NCBI GenBank assembly: GCA_003520455.1
Contig: DOUV01001060.1
Coordinates: 1-27,111, forward strand
Length of the DNA: 27,111 bases
Reading direction: 5' to 3'
DNA from: Chloroflexota bacterium
Lineage (GTDB): Bacteria; Chloroflexota; Anaerolineae; Ardenticatenales; Ardenticatenaceae
A program made the translations under genes and the position numbers. Below are positions 8,380-15,887 of the stretch, one piece after another (within the stretch, counting starts at the first letter, position 1; each line of letters begins with the position of its first letter). Below the pieces are notes generated by a model, which made no database searches, had not been told where the DNA came from, and saw only the letters and a program-made list of their open reading frames with translations.

Positions 8380-10089
8380 ATGGACCCACTGCCCCACCTG
8401 ACCGAAGCGATTATCCGCCGGCACACCGACCCGCAATCCTTCGAGCGCGGCGCGCGCTACTACAACCAGGGGGCCATCCTCAACCCCGTCCGCCAGGGGA
8501 ACGAGCTGCGGGCCGAGTGCGAAGGCTCCCAGTACCAGCCCTACCGCGTCAGCGTTACCCTGGGTGAGCAGGGCATCACTGACTACGATTGCTCCTGCCC
8601 GCGGGGCGGCTTCTGCAAGCACGTCGTCGCCCTGCTGCTCACCTGGGTGCATGAACCGGACGAGTTCCACGTGATGGCGCCCGTGGACGAACTCCTGGCC
8701 CAACACAGCCGGGAGGAACTGATCGCCCTGGTCAAGGAGATCATCGCCCGCCAGCCGGACCTGGTTCGGTTACTGGAACTGCCTCTGGGCCCCATCGATG
8801 CCCGTCCCTTCGACCCCGAACCCTTCCGCCGGCAGGTCCAATACGCCCTCTCTCGCGACGATGCGGAATGGGTGGCCCGCGAACTGGAGCGGGTGCGCGA
8901 GACGGCCGATGGCTATCTGGAGGCTGGCACCCCGACCGCCGCCGGTGCCCTCTACCACCTCATCCTGGACGAGACCCTCGCCCGCTTCGAGGAGTGGTGG
9001 CTGGAATGGGACCGTGACGGGGACATCCTCATCCTGCTTCAGGAGTGCGCCGAGGGACTCGGTCGCTGCCTGGAGGCAGGCGTCGCGGATAGAGAGAGCC
9101 GCCGACGCTGGCTGGAGGCTCTGCTGGAGGCCGAACTGGAGGACATTCGTCTGGGCGGCGTAGACTTTGCGACGCCCGCCGGCCAGGTCGTGCTGGAACG
9201 GGCGACCGATGAGGAGTGGGTCTGGATCGAGGACCGCCTGCGGAAGGAGCTGGCGAAGGCCAGCGACTGGACTCGCTCCTCGCTGGTGGGCTTCCTGGCC
9301 GCGCGGCGGGAGCTGACCGGCCGGGAGGCAGAAGCCGACGCCCTCGTTCTGGAGCAGGGTACGCCAGAGCAACGCGCCTTTCGCCTGCTTGACCTGGAGC
9401 GTGTGGATGAAGCCGTCCGCATCGCCGAGCAGCATTTCACCGACCTGCCCGGTCTGGTCAAGCAGTTTGCCGATGCCCTGGTGCAAGCCGGCTACGGCGA
9501 AGCTGCCGCGGCCTACGTGGCCGGCCAGATGCGCCACGAGCGCTACGCCGGACTCTACGGCCCCTGGCTGGCGCGGCACTTCGAGCAGCACGGTGACCGG
9601 CAGGCAGCCCTCGACCTGTGGCGACGCCAGTTCGAGGCGTCGCCCGCACTGCAAACGTATCAGACAGTGCAGGAACTGGGCATCTGGGAGCAGTTGCGGC
9701 CGGCCCTGCTGGCCGCCCTCGACCCGGTGCGCGACGCTGCCCTGCTGCTGGACATCTCCCTGGCCGAGGGGGACGTGGCCCGGGCGCTGGAGATCGCCCG
9801 GCAGCCCGGCGCCTGGATTGATTCCCCGCACTCGCTGCGCCTGGCCCAGGCTGCCGCCGCCGATCATCCTCGCGCCGCCCTGGACATGTATCGGCGGTTC
9901 GCGGAGCGGGCCATCGCGGCTCGTAGCCGGGGCAACTACCAGATCGCCGCCGGCTACCTGCAGCAGGTCCGCGATCTGCAGCGGCGGCTGGGTGAAACGG
10001 CTGACTGGGAGGCCTACATCGCCCACCTGCGCCAGGAACACCGTCGTCTGCGCGCTTTGCAGGAGGAGTTGGAAAGGGCGCGGCTGTAA
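8380..10089 (+). CDS. SWIM zinc-finger protein with long helical-repeat tail
   Basis: Residues 65-90 contain a SWIM zinc finger, CxCx5CxH: C71, C73, C79 and H81 in DYDCSCPRGGFCKHVVALLL. The region before it (ITRxHTDPQSFERGARYYNQG-like) is the usual SWIM N-terminal stretch. The remaining 480 or so residues are acidic alpha-helical hairpins that look like TPR/HEAT-type repeats, for example EQRAFRLLDLERVDEAVRIA and YAGLYGPWLARHFEQHGDRQ. SWIM domains bind nucleic acid or proteins and occur in MuDR transposases, SNF2-associated proteins and recombination factors. No helicase or nuclease domain is fused here. The gene is intact at 569 residues and forms a three-gene operon with the two unknown genes upstream. 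Confidence 0.85.
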   Translation: MDPLPHLTEAIIRRHTDPQSFERGARYYNQGAILNPVRQGNELRAECEGSQYQPYRVSVTLGEQGITDYDCSCPRGGFCKHVVALLLTWVHEPDEFHVMAPVDELLAQHSREELIALVKEIIARQPDLVRLLELPLGPIDARPFDPEPFRRQVQYALSRDDAEWVARELERVRETADGYLEAGTPTAAGALYHLILDETLARFEEWWLEWDRDGDILILLQECAEGLGRCLEAGVADRESRRRWLEALLEAELEDIRLGGVDFATPAGQVVLERATDEEWVWIEDRLRKELAKASDWTRSSLVGFLAARRELTGREAEADALVLEQGTPEQRAFRLLDLERVDEAVRIAEQHFTDLPGLVKQFADALVQAGYGEAAAAYVAGQMRHERYAGLYGPWLARHFEQHGDRQAALDLWRRQFEASPALQTYQTVQELGIWEQLRPALLAALDPVRDAALLLDISLAEGDVARALEIARQPGAWIDSPHSLRLAQAAAADHPRAALDMYRRFAERAIAARSRGNYQIAAGYLQQVRDLQRRLGETADWEAYIAHLRQEHRRLRALQEELERARL

Positions 10090-10237
10090 CCCGGCTCGGG
10101 CTCTAGAGACACTGGATTCGCTGAGCAGACCCTCGGTGCTGGTCCGCTTTCCAGTTTCCTTGAGACAAGGTTCAAACCCGCGGGAGGGTGAGCAGTTACA
10201 GATTCGTGTCGCTGGTGACCAAAAAGGAGTCGAGGTG

Positions 10238-10495
10238 ATGTCAGAGAAGATGAAACTGACCGTAACGTTGCCAAGAGCGTTTGTTCCCCTGGTGGGCGTG
10301 GGCGAGGAAGCGTTGCCTGCGGAGATCGAAAAACTGGTGGCTCTGGAGTTGGTCAGGCGCCGGGTGTTGCCTTACACCAGGGCGGCCGAGCTGGTGAGCA
10401 TGAGTCAGGCAGAGTTCATCGCCTATCTGGGCACGCACCAGGTTTCCATCTTCCAGTTTGCTCCCGACGAGTTGCGGCATGAGGTTGGGCCGTGA
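10238..10495 (+). CDS. UPF0175-family antitoxin
   Basis: This 85-residue protein has the UPF0175 pattern: a short strand, a central helical ribbon-type region (EIEKLVALELVRRRVLPYTR), and a helix-turn-helix (AAELVSMSQAEFIAYLGTHQ) ending in IFQFAPDELRHEV. Such proteins are the antitoxins of DUF3368 PIN-domain toxins. AAGGAG lies about 8 nt before the chosen ATG. The stop overlaps the GTG start of the toxin gene, giving the usual antitoxin-first, translation-coupled arrangement. Autoregulation is likely from the family, but I see no clear operator. Confidence 0.8.
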   Translation: MSEKMKLTVTLPRAFVPLVGVGEEALPAEIEKLVALELVRRRVLPYTRAAELVSMSQAEFIAYLGTHQVSIFQFAPDELRHEVGP

Positions 10496-10978
10496 GTGTA
10501 GTCGTCTCGGACGGCTCTCCACTTATCAATCTGGCTCGTGTGGGTCATTTCGACCTGTTGGCTGTCTTCTACAGCCGGATTGTGATTCCCCAGGTGGTTT
10601 ACGAAGAGGTGGTGGTGCGGGGAGCAGGCCGCGAAGGCAGCCGTGAGGTTGCAGGATGCTTCCTGGATCGAGGTGCAGAGTCCTCAGGATGAGCTGGCTG
10701 TGCGCGCTCTGGCTACCGAGCTGGGTGCAGGCGAGGCATCGGCGATCATTCTGGCCCAGGAACTTGGGGCTTCTTTGCTGCTGATAGATGAGATTCGTGG
10801 TCGTCGGATTGCCCAACAGTTGGGACTGCAGGTACGAGGCACGTTGGGGATCCTGGCACGTGCCAGGCGAGAAGGACGAATTCCCAGTCTGAGAGAGGCG
10901 CTCGACCTCTTGCGAGCGCGAGGCACTTGGATTGATCAAAGGTTGTACGAAGAGGTGTTGCGGATTGTTGGCGAGTAG
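10492..10978 (+). pseudogene. DUF3368 PIN-type toxin, frameshifted
   Basis: The first frame starts SVVVSDGSPLINLARVGHFD with the PIN first acidic site, then IVIPQVVYEEVVVRGAGREG. Near 10635-10660 the frame is lost and the expected continuation appears in another frame: WIEVQSPQDELAVRALATEL, then LGAGEASAIILAQELG with the central acidic pair, then LLLIDEIRGRRIAQQLGL and GTLGILARARREG. Together the two parts cover the whole family, so one small indel has broken the gene. Loss of the toxin while the antitoxin stays intact is the order expected in a decaying module. A sequencing error is the alternative. Confidence 0.8.
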
Positions 10979-11225
10979 AGTTGGAGCGGGAACGGGGGAG
11001 CCGGCGGCAGGGGTGCCAGCGAACAGATGAGCGGGGAAGTAGGACCTGACACAGGGAGAAGAAGGATGGGCGAAGGATGATAGGATTGCAGGTACCGGTC
11101 GCAGGTTGGCTTGCGAGGCGGCGGGTGGTACGTGCTCCGTTGGCAGGCAATGAGCTGATCAGCAGCGAGACGGTTGCCGTCGTCGAACTGGGAGCGGTTC
11201 GACGTCATGGGCGACTGCACGGGCG
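10979..11225. other. Intergenic stretch with no supported gene
   Basis: This G-rich region between the DUF3368 remnant and the next fragment contains a stretch open in one frame (IGLQVPVAGWLARRRVVRAP onward) that is not convincing as a protein. I see no promoter, RNA or repeat here. Confidence 0.4.
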
Positions 11226-11381
11226 CTGACCTACGAGCGGCGTGTCGGACAACCTCGGCTATACTTGATTCAAGACCCGGCCGCTCACCTGCAAGCTGAC
11301 GGGGAGGTGCAGGTGGTGCGGTATGTGGCGGCGCAGGCGGGGTGGCAGGGGATAGCGGTGGAGGTCGTGACGTGGGAATGA
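11226..11381 (+). pseudogene. C-terminal fragment of an unidentified gene upstream of a nucleotidyltransferase
   Basis: The frame LTYERRVGQPRLYLIQDPAA, then GEVQVVRYVAAQAGWQGIAV, then EVVTWE ends at a TGA that overlaps the ATG of the nucleotidyltransferase (ATGA at 11378). The overlap and the protein-like composition suggest a real gene end in an old operon. The sequence upstream does not continue convincingly in any frame and no start is visible. I do not recognise the family. Genes in this position are often the HEPN partner of a minimal nucleotidyltransferase, but nothing here supports HEPN. Confidence 0.3.
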
Positions 11382-11494
11382 ACGAAAGAGCATCCCGACG
11401 TGGCACGATTGAGCAGATCGTGCAAGCCCTGGTCCAGCAGTACCAACCGGAACGCGTGACCCTGTTCGGCTCGTACGCTTATGGCGAACCCGAT
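11378..11494 (+). pseudogene. Minimal nucleotidyltransferase (MNT-type) N-terminal fragment
   Basis: The start MNERASRRGTIEQIVQALVQ leads into VTLFGSYAYGEPD at residues 28-39. The GSxAxGEP motif is the first half of the Pol-beta-type nucleotidyltransferase active site found in MNT antitoxins of HEPN/MNT modules. The following catalytic SDIDLLV part is missing: the frame runs directly into IS630 transposase sequence at about 11495. The first 39 codons are therefore the remains of a gene cut by insertion and later deletion. Confidence 0.7.
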
Positions 11495-12133
11495 AGGGCC
11501 AGCTTGCCCCCAAAGGCCAGTCGCGTGCTGGACCGCTACCAGCGCGTCTGGGACGGCGAGCCGCTCGGTGACGACGACTATGTGCTCTCACCGGATGAGA
11601 AAAGTGGCTTGCAGATTTGGCGGCGCCGCCATCCGACCCGGCCGCCGCGCGCGAGACAGATGGGCCAAGTCGCGTTTGCGTCCGAACGCCTGGGCACCTT
11701 GGTCTATCAGGCCGTCCTCGACGTCCATCGGGGGATGGTCATGGGCCTCATTCAGCCCACCAATTCGATGGCGACCTTCAATGACTTGGTCGACCTGATG
11801 ATGACGACCCCACCCTACGACCCCGCCCGGCGGGTCTTCTGGCCGGTCGATAGTGGCGGCTCGCATCATCCGGCGACCTTTCCGGCCCGCCTGGCCGCGC
11901 GCCATGAGCACGCGCTGGCTGTCCATCTGCCCACCCATGCCAATTGGCTCAACCAAATCGAGCTCTCCTTCTCGATTCTGTAGCGCAAAGCCCTCCCCCC
12001 GCGCGATTTTGCCGGCGCCGATCAGATGGCCCAGCGCCTTCGGGCCTTCCAGCACCGCTTTTCCGCCAAGGCCCACCCCTTCACCTGGAAGTTCACCGCG
12101 GCCGCCCTCCGTGAACGCTTGAAGGCTGCCTGA
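11495..12133 (+). pseudogene. IS630-family transposase, 5'-truncated with an amber codon
   Basis: The catalytic half of an IS630/Tc1-type DDE transposase is present. YVLSPDEKSGLQ carries the first Asp, FWPVDSGGSHHP the second, and NWLNQIELSFSIL the Glu. The N-terminal helix-turn-helix is absent and the frame is fused to the nucleotidyltransferase fragment. After SIL a TAG replaces the Gln expected in 'FSILQRK', and the frame then continues normally (RKALPPRDFAGAD, ending ALRERLKAA) to a TGA. The right inverted repeat probably lies at about 12140-12168 (ATTTATGCGACGCTGTCCTA). The left end of the element is gone. Confidence 0.8.
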
Positions 12134-12168
12134 CCTTTACCATGCGTATTTATGCGACGCTGTCCTAG

Positions 12169-12321
12169 TACTACAATTGTAGTTATGATTTGAGCCCTAA
12201 GGGGAAGGCAAAAGGACCAGATTCCTGAAGTCCATCAGGACGAGGAGCGGCTCAGAAAGGCCTAAAATCTGATCCGACGCTCCACCAATCTTGGGAATCC
12301 CAGTTAACTACAACTGTAGTA
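12169..12321. mobile_element. 153-bp MITE with IS701-type ends
   Basis: The left end TACTACAATTGTAGTTA (12169-12185) and right end TAACTACAACTGTAGTA (12305-12321) form 17-bp inverted repeats with one mismatch, flanked on both sides by CTAG (12165-12168 and 12322-12325). The same terminus and a matching YTAR-type duplication (TTAG) are found at the IS701 end at 1361-1377. There is no coding capacity inside. It is a non-autonomous element presumably moved by an IS701 transposase, and it sits exactly at the end of the IS630 remnant. Confidence 0.75.
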
Positions 12322-12337
12322 CTAGTGCTCTCTGATG

Positions 12338-12366
12338 TTGCTTGTGTCGTGTGCTTGCTGTATAAT
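12338..12366 (+). promoter_or_regulatory. Consensus sigma-70 promoter
   Basis: TTGCTT (12338-12343) and a perfect TATAAT (12361-12366) are separated by exactly 17 bp. Transcription would begin near 12373, with no nearby long gene. The transcript would be the structured RNA that ends at the terminator at 12591-12620. Confidence 0.7.
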
Positions 12367-12500
12367 AGAGACAACTTACCAACTGAATCGCCCCAGTGCT
12401 ACTGTAGCAGCTATGTAGCACTGGAGGGGTGACATGGGCAGAGCCTGTATCACAATATCTAGTGGGATAAGCTCGCACCACTCCACTAGATGTTGTGGTA

Positions 12501-12577
12501 GAGTGGACGATTGGGCACGATTGGAAATCATGTGTGGATGAAAGCTCATCGTGGGTTCGAATCCCACCCTCTCTGCT
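12501..12577 (+). tRNA. tRNA-Ser(GGA) remnant lacking a normal 5' acceptor and D-stem
   Basis: The following features match a bacterial serine tRNA: the anticodon loop TTGGAAA (anticodon GGA at 12523-12525), a long variable arm with a 4-bp stem (12537-12550), and a perfect T-arm GTGGG-TTCGAAT-CCCAC (12551-12567). The anticodon stem has one C-A mismatch, the D-stem does not pair, and the canonical 5' acceptor strand is missing, as is the encoded CCA. It therefore cannot be an ordinary functional tRNA. A preserved tRNA 3' half next to a recombinase gene is typical of an integrative-element attachment site. Confidence 0.5.
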
Positions 12578-12590
12578 GAAGAAGGGTTGT

Positions 12591-12620
12591 GAGGCGGCTG
12601 AGTCGTGGCCGCCTCTTTTT
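12591..12620 (+). terminator. Intrinsic terminator
   Basis: A perfect 8-bp stem, GAGGCGGC (12591-12598) with GCCGCCTC (12608-12615), has a 9-nt loop and is followed immediately by a run of T. It ends the structured-RNA unit. Confidence 0.8.
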
Positions 12621-12711
12621 ATTTCATTCTTAGGTCAAATTGCCTAATGCGAAGACTGCTTGAGGCACCGTTCCGGCACATCGCACCGGGGCAGTGGAAA
12701 GGAGCAACGCC

Positions 12712-12948
12712 CACTGCCGAGTGGATGTGTCTATCAGCGGAAGAACGGAACGTGGTGTGCCACCCTTCAGGTCAAGAGCAAGCGCAAGAGTCTCTACGAA
12801 GACGAAGCTGGCCGAACTCCAACAGCTGGCTGGCACGCCCTATGCTCTCCCCGCACCAGGGTGCAAGACAGCCAGCGACCGCCTCGACCTTTGGCTTGAG
12901 ATCGCCAACCTCCGCCCGGACTGTCACCCGTTATTGTCAATCAAATAA
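12712..12948 (+). pseudogene. Tyrosine recombinase (phage-type integrase) N-terminal fragment, frameshifted
   Basis: One frame gives SGCVYQRKNGTWCATLQVKS, then KRKSLYE, which is the arm-binding start of phage-type integrases (GSIYxRxDGxWxAxLxxxGKRKSxY). Near 12795-12805 the match moves to another frame: TKTKLAELQQLAGTPYALPA, then TASDRLDLWLEIANLRP, the usual linker and start of the core-binding domain. The catalytic R-H-R-Y domain is missing altogether. The fragment begins about 90 nt after the terminator that follows the tRNA-Ser remnant, the classic position for an integrase at its attachment site. Confidence 0.7.
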
Positions 12949-13006
12949 ATTGACGCCGGCGCCAGGGTTGTTACACTCATAGCGCCTCACCCGGGTATGG
13001 GTCAGC

Positions 13007-13077
13007 GAAACCTTGAGGTTTCAGAAAGAAGGTCGCTATGCCGCCAAGAGGTAAGGTACTGAAAAGGCGTCGCCTTT
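13007..13077. promoter_or_regulatory. Two small dyads upstream of the LAL regulator
   Basis: GAAACC-TTGA-GGTTTC (13007-13022) and AAAGGCG-T-CGCCTTT (13063-13077) lie in the leader of the gene that starts at 13091. The second sits directly before the start codon and leaves no clear Shine-Dalgarno sequence, so it may affect translation. TTACACT at about 12970 could be a -10 element. The functions are inferred. Confidence 0.3.
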
Positions 13078-13090
13078 CTTATCAACCATC

Positions 13091-15760
13091 ATGAGCCTCT
13101 CTCTGCTGGTAACCAAGACGCGTATTCCTCCTCGGCCTCGGAGGACAACGCCGCGCGCACACCTCAGGGATACACTCGAACGGGAAGTTCCCTACCATAA
13201 GGTAACCGTGGTGGCTGCGCCGGCGGGCTACGGGAAGACCACGTTACTGGCCGACTGGGCCCGTTCCAGCCACTTCCCGGTTGCCTGGCTATCGGTGGGC
13301 GAGGAAGATAACGATCTTCAGCGCTTCCTGCGCTACCTGCTGGCGGCGTGGGAGGAGGTCCAGCCGGGCGTCCGGGAGAGCCCGTTGGGCCTTCTCCTCA
13401 GTGCGATGTCGCCGGACAGCGAAGCAGCTTTGCCGGCGTTCATCAACGCCGGCAATGAAGTGCCGAACCATCTTGTCTTTGTCCTCGACGATTATCACCT
13501 GATCGAAGACCCCTCGATTCACGAAGCGTTGACCTTTCTGCTCGACCATCTGCCGCCGGTCCTCCACTTCGTGCTGGCCAGCCGGGCAGAGCCACCGCTG
13601 CCTCTGGCCCGGTACCGGGCTCGCCAGCAGCTTTTTGAGTTTCGCGCTGACGATCTCCGCTTCTCGCAGGAAGAGACCGACGACTTCCTCAATCGCTTGA
13701 TGGGCCTCAGTCTCTCGCCGGACGACGTTGCTCTCCTCCATGCCGAGACAGAAGGCTGGATTGCCGGTTTGCAACTGGTGGCACTTACGCCGCGCCATCG
13801 CCGCGACCTGGTGAGGGGTAGGCCCGCCGTCAGCGGCCGGCATCGCTTCATTGCCGACTATCTCGCTCAAGACGTGCTCGACCAACTCCCGCCGGACGTG
13901 CGAGAGTTCCTCTTAAAAACCAGCCTGCTGGAACGCCTGTGTGGCTCGTTGTGTGAGGCCGTCACCGGGAGGGAAGGCAGCCAGGAGATGTTGGAACTCC
14001 TGGAACGAGAAAATCTATTCCTTGTGCCACTGGACGACCGCCGGGAGTGGTACAGGTATCACTGGCTCTTTGCGGACTTCCTCCGTGAGGAGCTTCACCG
14101 GCGCCACCTGGACGAGGTCGCCCACCTACATCGCGCGGCCGCCCGGTGGCATCTGGCGCATGAGCTGCCGGAGCAGGCCTTCCACCATGCTGTTGAGGGG
14201 AATGACGTTGAATTGGTGGTGCACATTACCGAACGCTACGTCCTGGTAAAGCTCTTTAGCGGCGAGATCAGGCTTCTGAAACGGTGGCTCGAATCGCTCC
14301 CGGAGGCGTGGTATACCAGCCACCCGGTGCTTGGCCTCGCCCAGGCAGGGGTGTTGTTTTTCACCGGCCAGTTTGATGCCTGTGTCCACTGCCTGGACGA
14401 GGTCGAACGGCGGGCGCTCGCAAAGCGCGCGGACAGGCGCGACACGCTGGCACGGGTGACTGCCATTCGTTGCTTTATTGCCTGCTTCCATAAGAGTCTG
14501 GTACAGGCCGAGGCCCTCGCCGAGCAGGCGTTACGGGAGTTGCCGGAGGAGGATCTTGACCATCGGGTGGGAGTGTATGCCTCGCTTGGGGATACCTACC
14601 GGCAGTGTGGACGCTGGGAAGAAGCGAAAGCGTGCTACCTTCAGGTGCTTGACTTTCCTCACGCGCCTACCTTCCGTATCTACTCAGTGCACGCGTTTGG
14701 CGCCCTGGCCGATCTCGAGTTGCGGCAAGGCCGGCTGCGCGATTCCGCTGCGTACTGGAGCAAGGCCCTCGCCGTCATTCAGGAGCGAGAGAACTGGGCT
14801 GCCTTCCCGCTTCCTCTCATCGGTTGGGTGTTCATTCGGATGGGCGAGATTCTGTACGAGTGGAACGATCTGGGGGAGGCCGGCAGCCACCTCTCCCGGG
14901 GGCTGGAACGCGCCGAACTGGGCGGCGATGTGCGGGCGCTGATCGCCGGGTACCTGTTGGCAGGCCGGGTGCAGCTGGCGGAAGGTGACATCGCGGCGGC
15001 GGTTGACTATCTGGAGCGGGTGCGCCCGTTGGTGGAGGAGGCTCCGTTTCCAGATTGGACCAGCCGCTTTGAACGCTTTCAGCTCGAGCTCTGGCTGGTA
15101 CAGGACAGGCTCCGGGCAGCCGTCCATTGGTCCGATGGGATGTTGCAGGGCGGCACGATCGAGGACCGGCCAGAAAACGAGGTGGCGCGCCTGGCGGTGG
15201 CCCGCGTCCTGATTGTCAAAGGGGATGCACCATCGCTAGAGCGGGCGCTCGTGCTCCTTGACCGCCTGCTCGAGGCGGCGGAAGCAGAAGGGCGGACGGG
15301 GGTCCTCATCGAGGCGCTCGCGCTTCAGGCCCTCGGCCATTGGCGACGCGGTGACAGTGCCGGCAGCATGACCTCGCTGGAACGCGCCCTGCGGTTGGCG
15401 GAACCCGAGGGCTACGTGCGCCTCTTCGTCGACCTTGGGCTGCCCATGGCCCGGCTCTTACAGGAAGCCCGTTCCCGCGCTGTGCTGCCCGACTACGTCG
15501 CAACGCTGCTGGCGGCCTTTGGTGGCCGTCTCTCCTTCCCGACCCCTGCGCAAGAGACGCTGCCGGAACCGCTTACCTCTCGCGAGCAGGAAGTGCTGGA
15601 ACTGATGGCCGCCGGCCTGACCAACCGCGAGATCGGCGAGGCGTTGGTCATTTCGCCCGAGACGGTAAAGAAGCATACCGGCAACATCTACAGTAAGCTG
15701 GCCGTGCGTAGCCGTCGTGAGGCGGTCGCGAGGGCCAGGGAATTGGCCTTGCTCGGCTAG
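13091..15760 (+). CDS. MalT-like LuxR-family ATP-dependent regulator (LAL)
   Basis: This is a large STAND-type transcription activator. Domains in order are a MalT-like N-terminus (LLVTKTRIPPRPRRTTPRAH), a Walker A P-loop APAGYGKTT at 43-51, Walker B HLVFVLDDYH at 127-136, winged-helix and TPR-like sensor repeats over about residues 330-800, and a LuxR helix-turn-helix at the C-terminus (LTSREQEVLELMAAGLTNRE, then VISPETVKKHTGNIYSKL). At 889 residues it is full length with no lesion. No ligand can be inferred. It lies upstream of, and in the same direction as, the SnoaL/monooxygenase operon, which is a plausible target. A second, broken LAL gene is at 24257-26115. Confidence 0.9.
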   Translation: MSLSLLVTKTRIPPRPRRTTPRAHLRDTLEREVPYHKVTVVAAPAGYGKTTLLADWARSSHFPVAWLSVGEEDNDLQRFLRYLLAAWEEVQPGVRESPLGLLLSAMSPDSEAALPAFINAGNEVPNHLVFVLDDYHLIEDPSIHEALTFLLDHLPPVLHFVLASRAEPPLPLARYRARQQLFEFRADDLRFSQEETDDFLNRLMGLSLSPDDVALLHAETEGWIAGLQLVALTPRHRRDLVRGRPAVSGRHRFIADYLAQDVLDQLPPDVREFLLKTSLLERLCGSLCEAVTGREGSQEMLELLERENLFLVPLDDRREWYRYHWLFADFLREELHRRHLDEVAHLHRAAARWHLAHELPEQAFHHAVEGNDVELVVHITERYVLVKLFSGEIRLLKRWLESLPEAWYTSHPVLGLAQAGVLFFTGQFDACVHCLDEVERRALAKRADRRDTLARVTAIRCFIACFHKSLVQAEALAEQALRELPEEDLDHRVGVYASLGDTYRQCGRWEEAKACYLQVLDFPHAPTFRIYSVHAFGALADLELRQGRLRDSAAYWSKALAVIQERENWAAFPLPLIGWVFIRMGEILYEWNDLGEAGSHLSRGLERAELGGDVRALIAGYLLAGRVQLAEGDIAAAVDYLERVRPLVEEAPFPDWTSRFERFQLELWLVQDRLRAAVHWSDGMLQGGTIEDRPENEVARLAVARVLIVKGDAPSLERALVLLDRLLEAAEAEGRTGVLIEALALQALGHWRRGDSAGSMTSLERALRLAEPEGYVRLFVDLGLPMARLLQEARSRAVLPDYVATLLAAFGGRLSFPTPAQETLPEPLTSREQEVLELMAAGLTNREIGEALVISPETVKKHTGNIYSKLAVRSRREAVARARELALLG

Positions 15761-15786
15761 TACGACAGTGGTCCTTCGCTCAGGTG

Positions 15787-15800
15787 GTGGGTATACCCAC
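15787..15800. promoter_or_regulatory. Perfect 14-bp palindrome
   Basis: GTGGGTATACCCAC is a perfect dyad 27 nt after the LAL stop codon. Its size and symmetry suit a protein-binding site, but nothing else identifies it. Confidence 0.3.
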
Positions 15801-15819
15801 GATGCGCCGATGCCGGAAT

Positions 15820-15887
15820 GTCATCTTGAGCGGAGCGAAGGGTCTCGTGTTGCCACCGCGGAGACCCTTCGCGTTGCTCAGGGTGAC
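15820..15887. repeat. Imperfect inverted repeat of the dispersed genomic type
   Basis: Left arm 15820-15846 (starting GTCATCTTGAGCGGAGCGAA) and right arm 15861-15887 are about 27 nt each and complementary with a few mismatches, around a 14-nt loop. Sequences of this kind (GTCATCCTGAGCGAAGCGAAGGATCTC) are widely scattered in intergenic regions of Chloroflexota and some other genomes. It may end transcription of the LAL gene. The rest of 15761-16185 holds only a small CCCCA-TGC-TGGGG dyad (16012-16024) and a possible -10 (TACACT, near 16050) before the next operon. Confidence 0.65.

Larger units (their letters stand above)
12373..12620 (+). ncRNA. Candidate structured RNA with tRNA-Ser-like 3' domain
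   Basis: The unit runs from a consensus promoter to an intrinsic terminator. Predicted helices are as follows. Hairpin 1 has a perfect 10-bp stem (12393-12402 with 12415-12424). Hairpin 2 has an 18-bp stem (12448-12465 with 12483-12500), 16 Watson-Crick plus two G-U pairs, with a 17-nt loop. A 7-bp closing stem GGCAGAG/CTCTGCT (12437-12443 with 12571-12577, one G-U) encloses hairpin 2 and the tRNA-like arms. A short reading frame (12434-12541, 35 codons) starts 4-5 nt after GGAGGGG, so translation of a leader peptide is possible. It matches no RNA class I can name. The helices are read directly; that it is a functional RNA is inferred. Confidence 0.45.

Noticed and set aside
8770..10041. Long minus-strand frame of 423 codons
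   Set aside because: It is the shadow of the SWIM gene; high GC gives open antisense frames here.
12305..12325. The ACTACAACTGTAGT dyads as host gene operators
   Set aside because: They coincide exactly with the ends of mobile elements and with YTAR duplications, so terminal repeats are the simpler explanation; an operator role inside the terminus is kept only as a hypothesis.
12373..12620. tmRNA
   Set aside because: A tRNA-like end plus an internal reading frame suggested tmRNA, but the 5' GGGG...TTCGAC pattern, the alanine acceptor, the tag ORF ending in ALA and the pseudoknots are absent, and it is too short.
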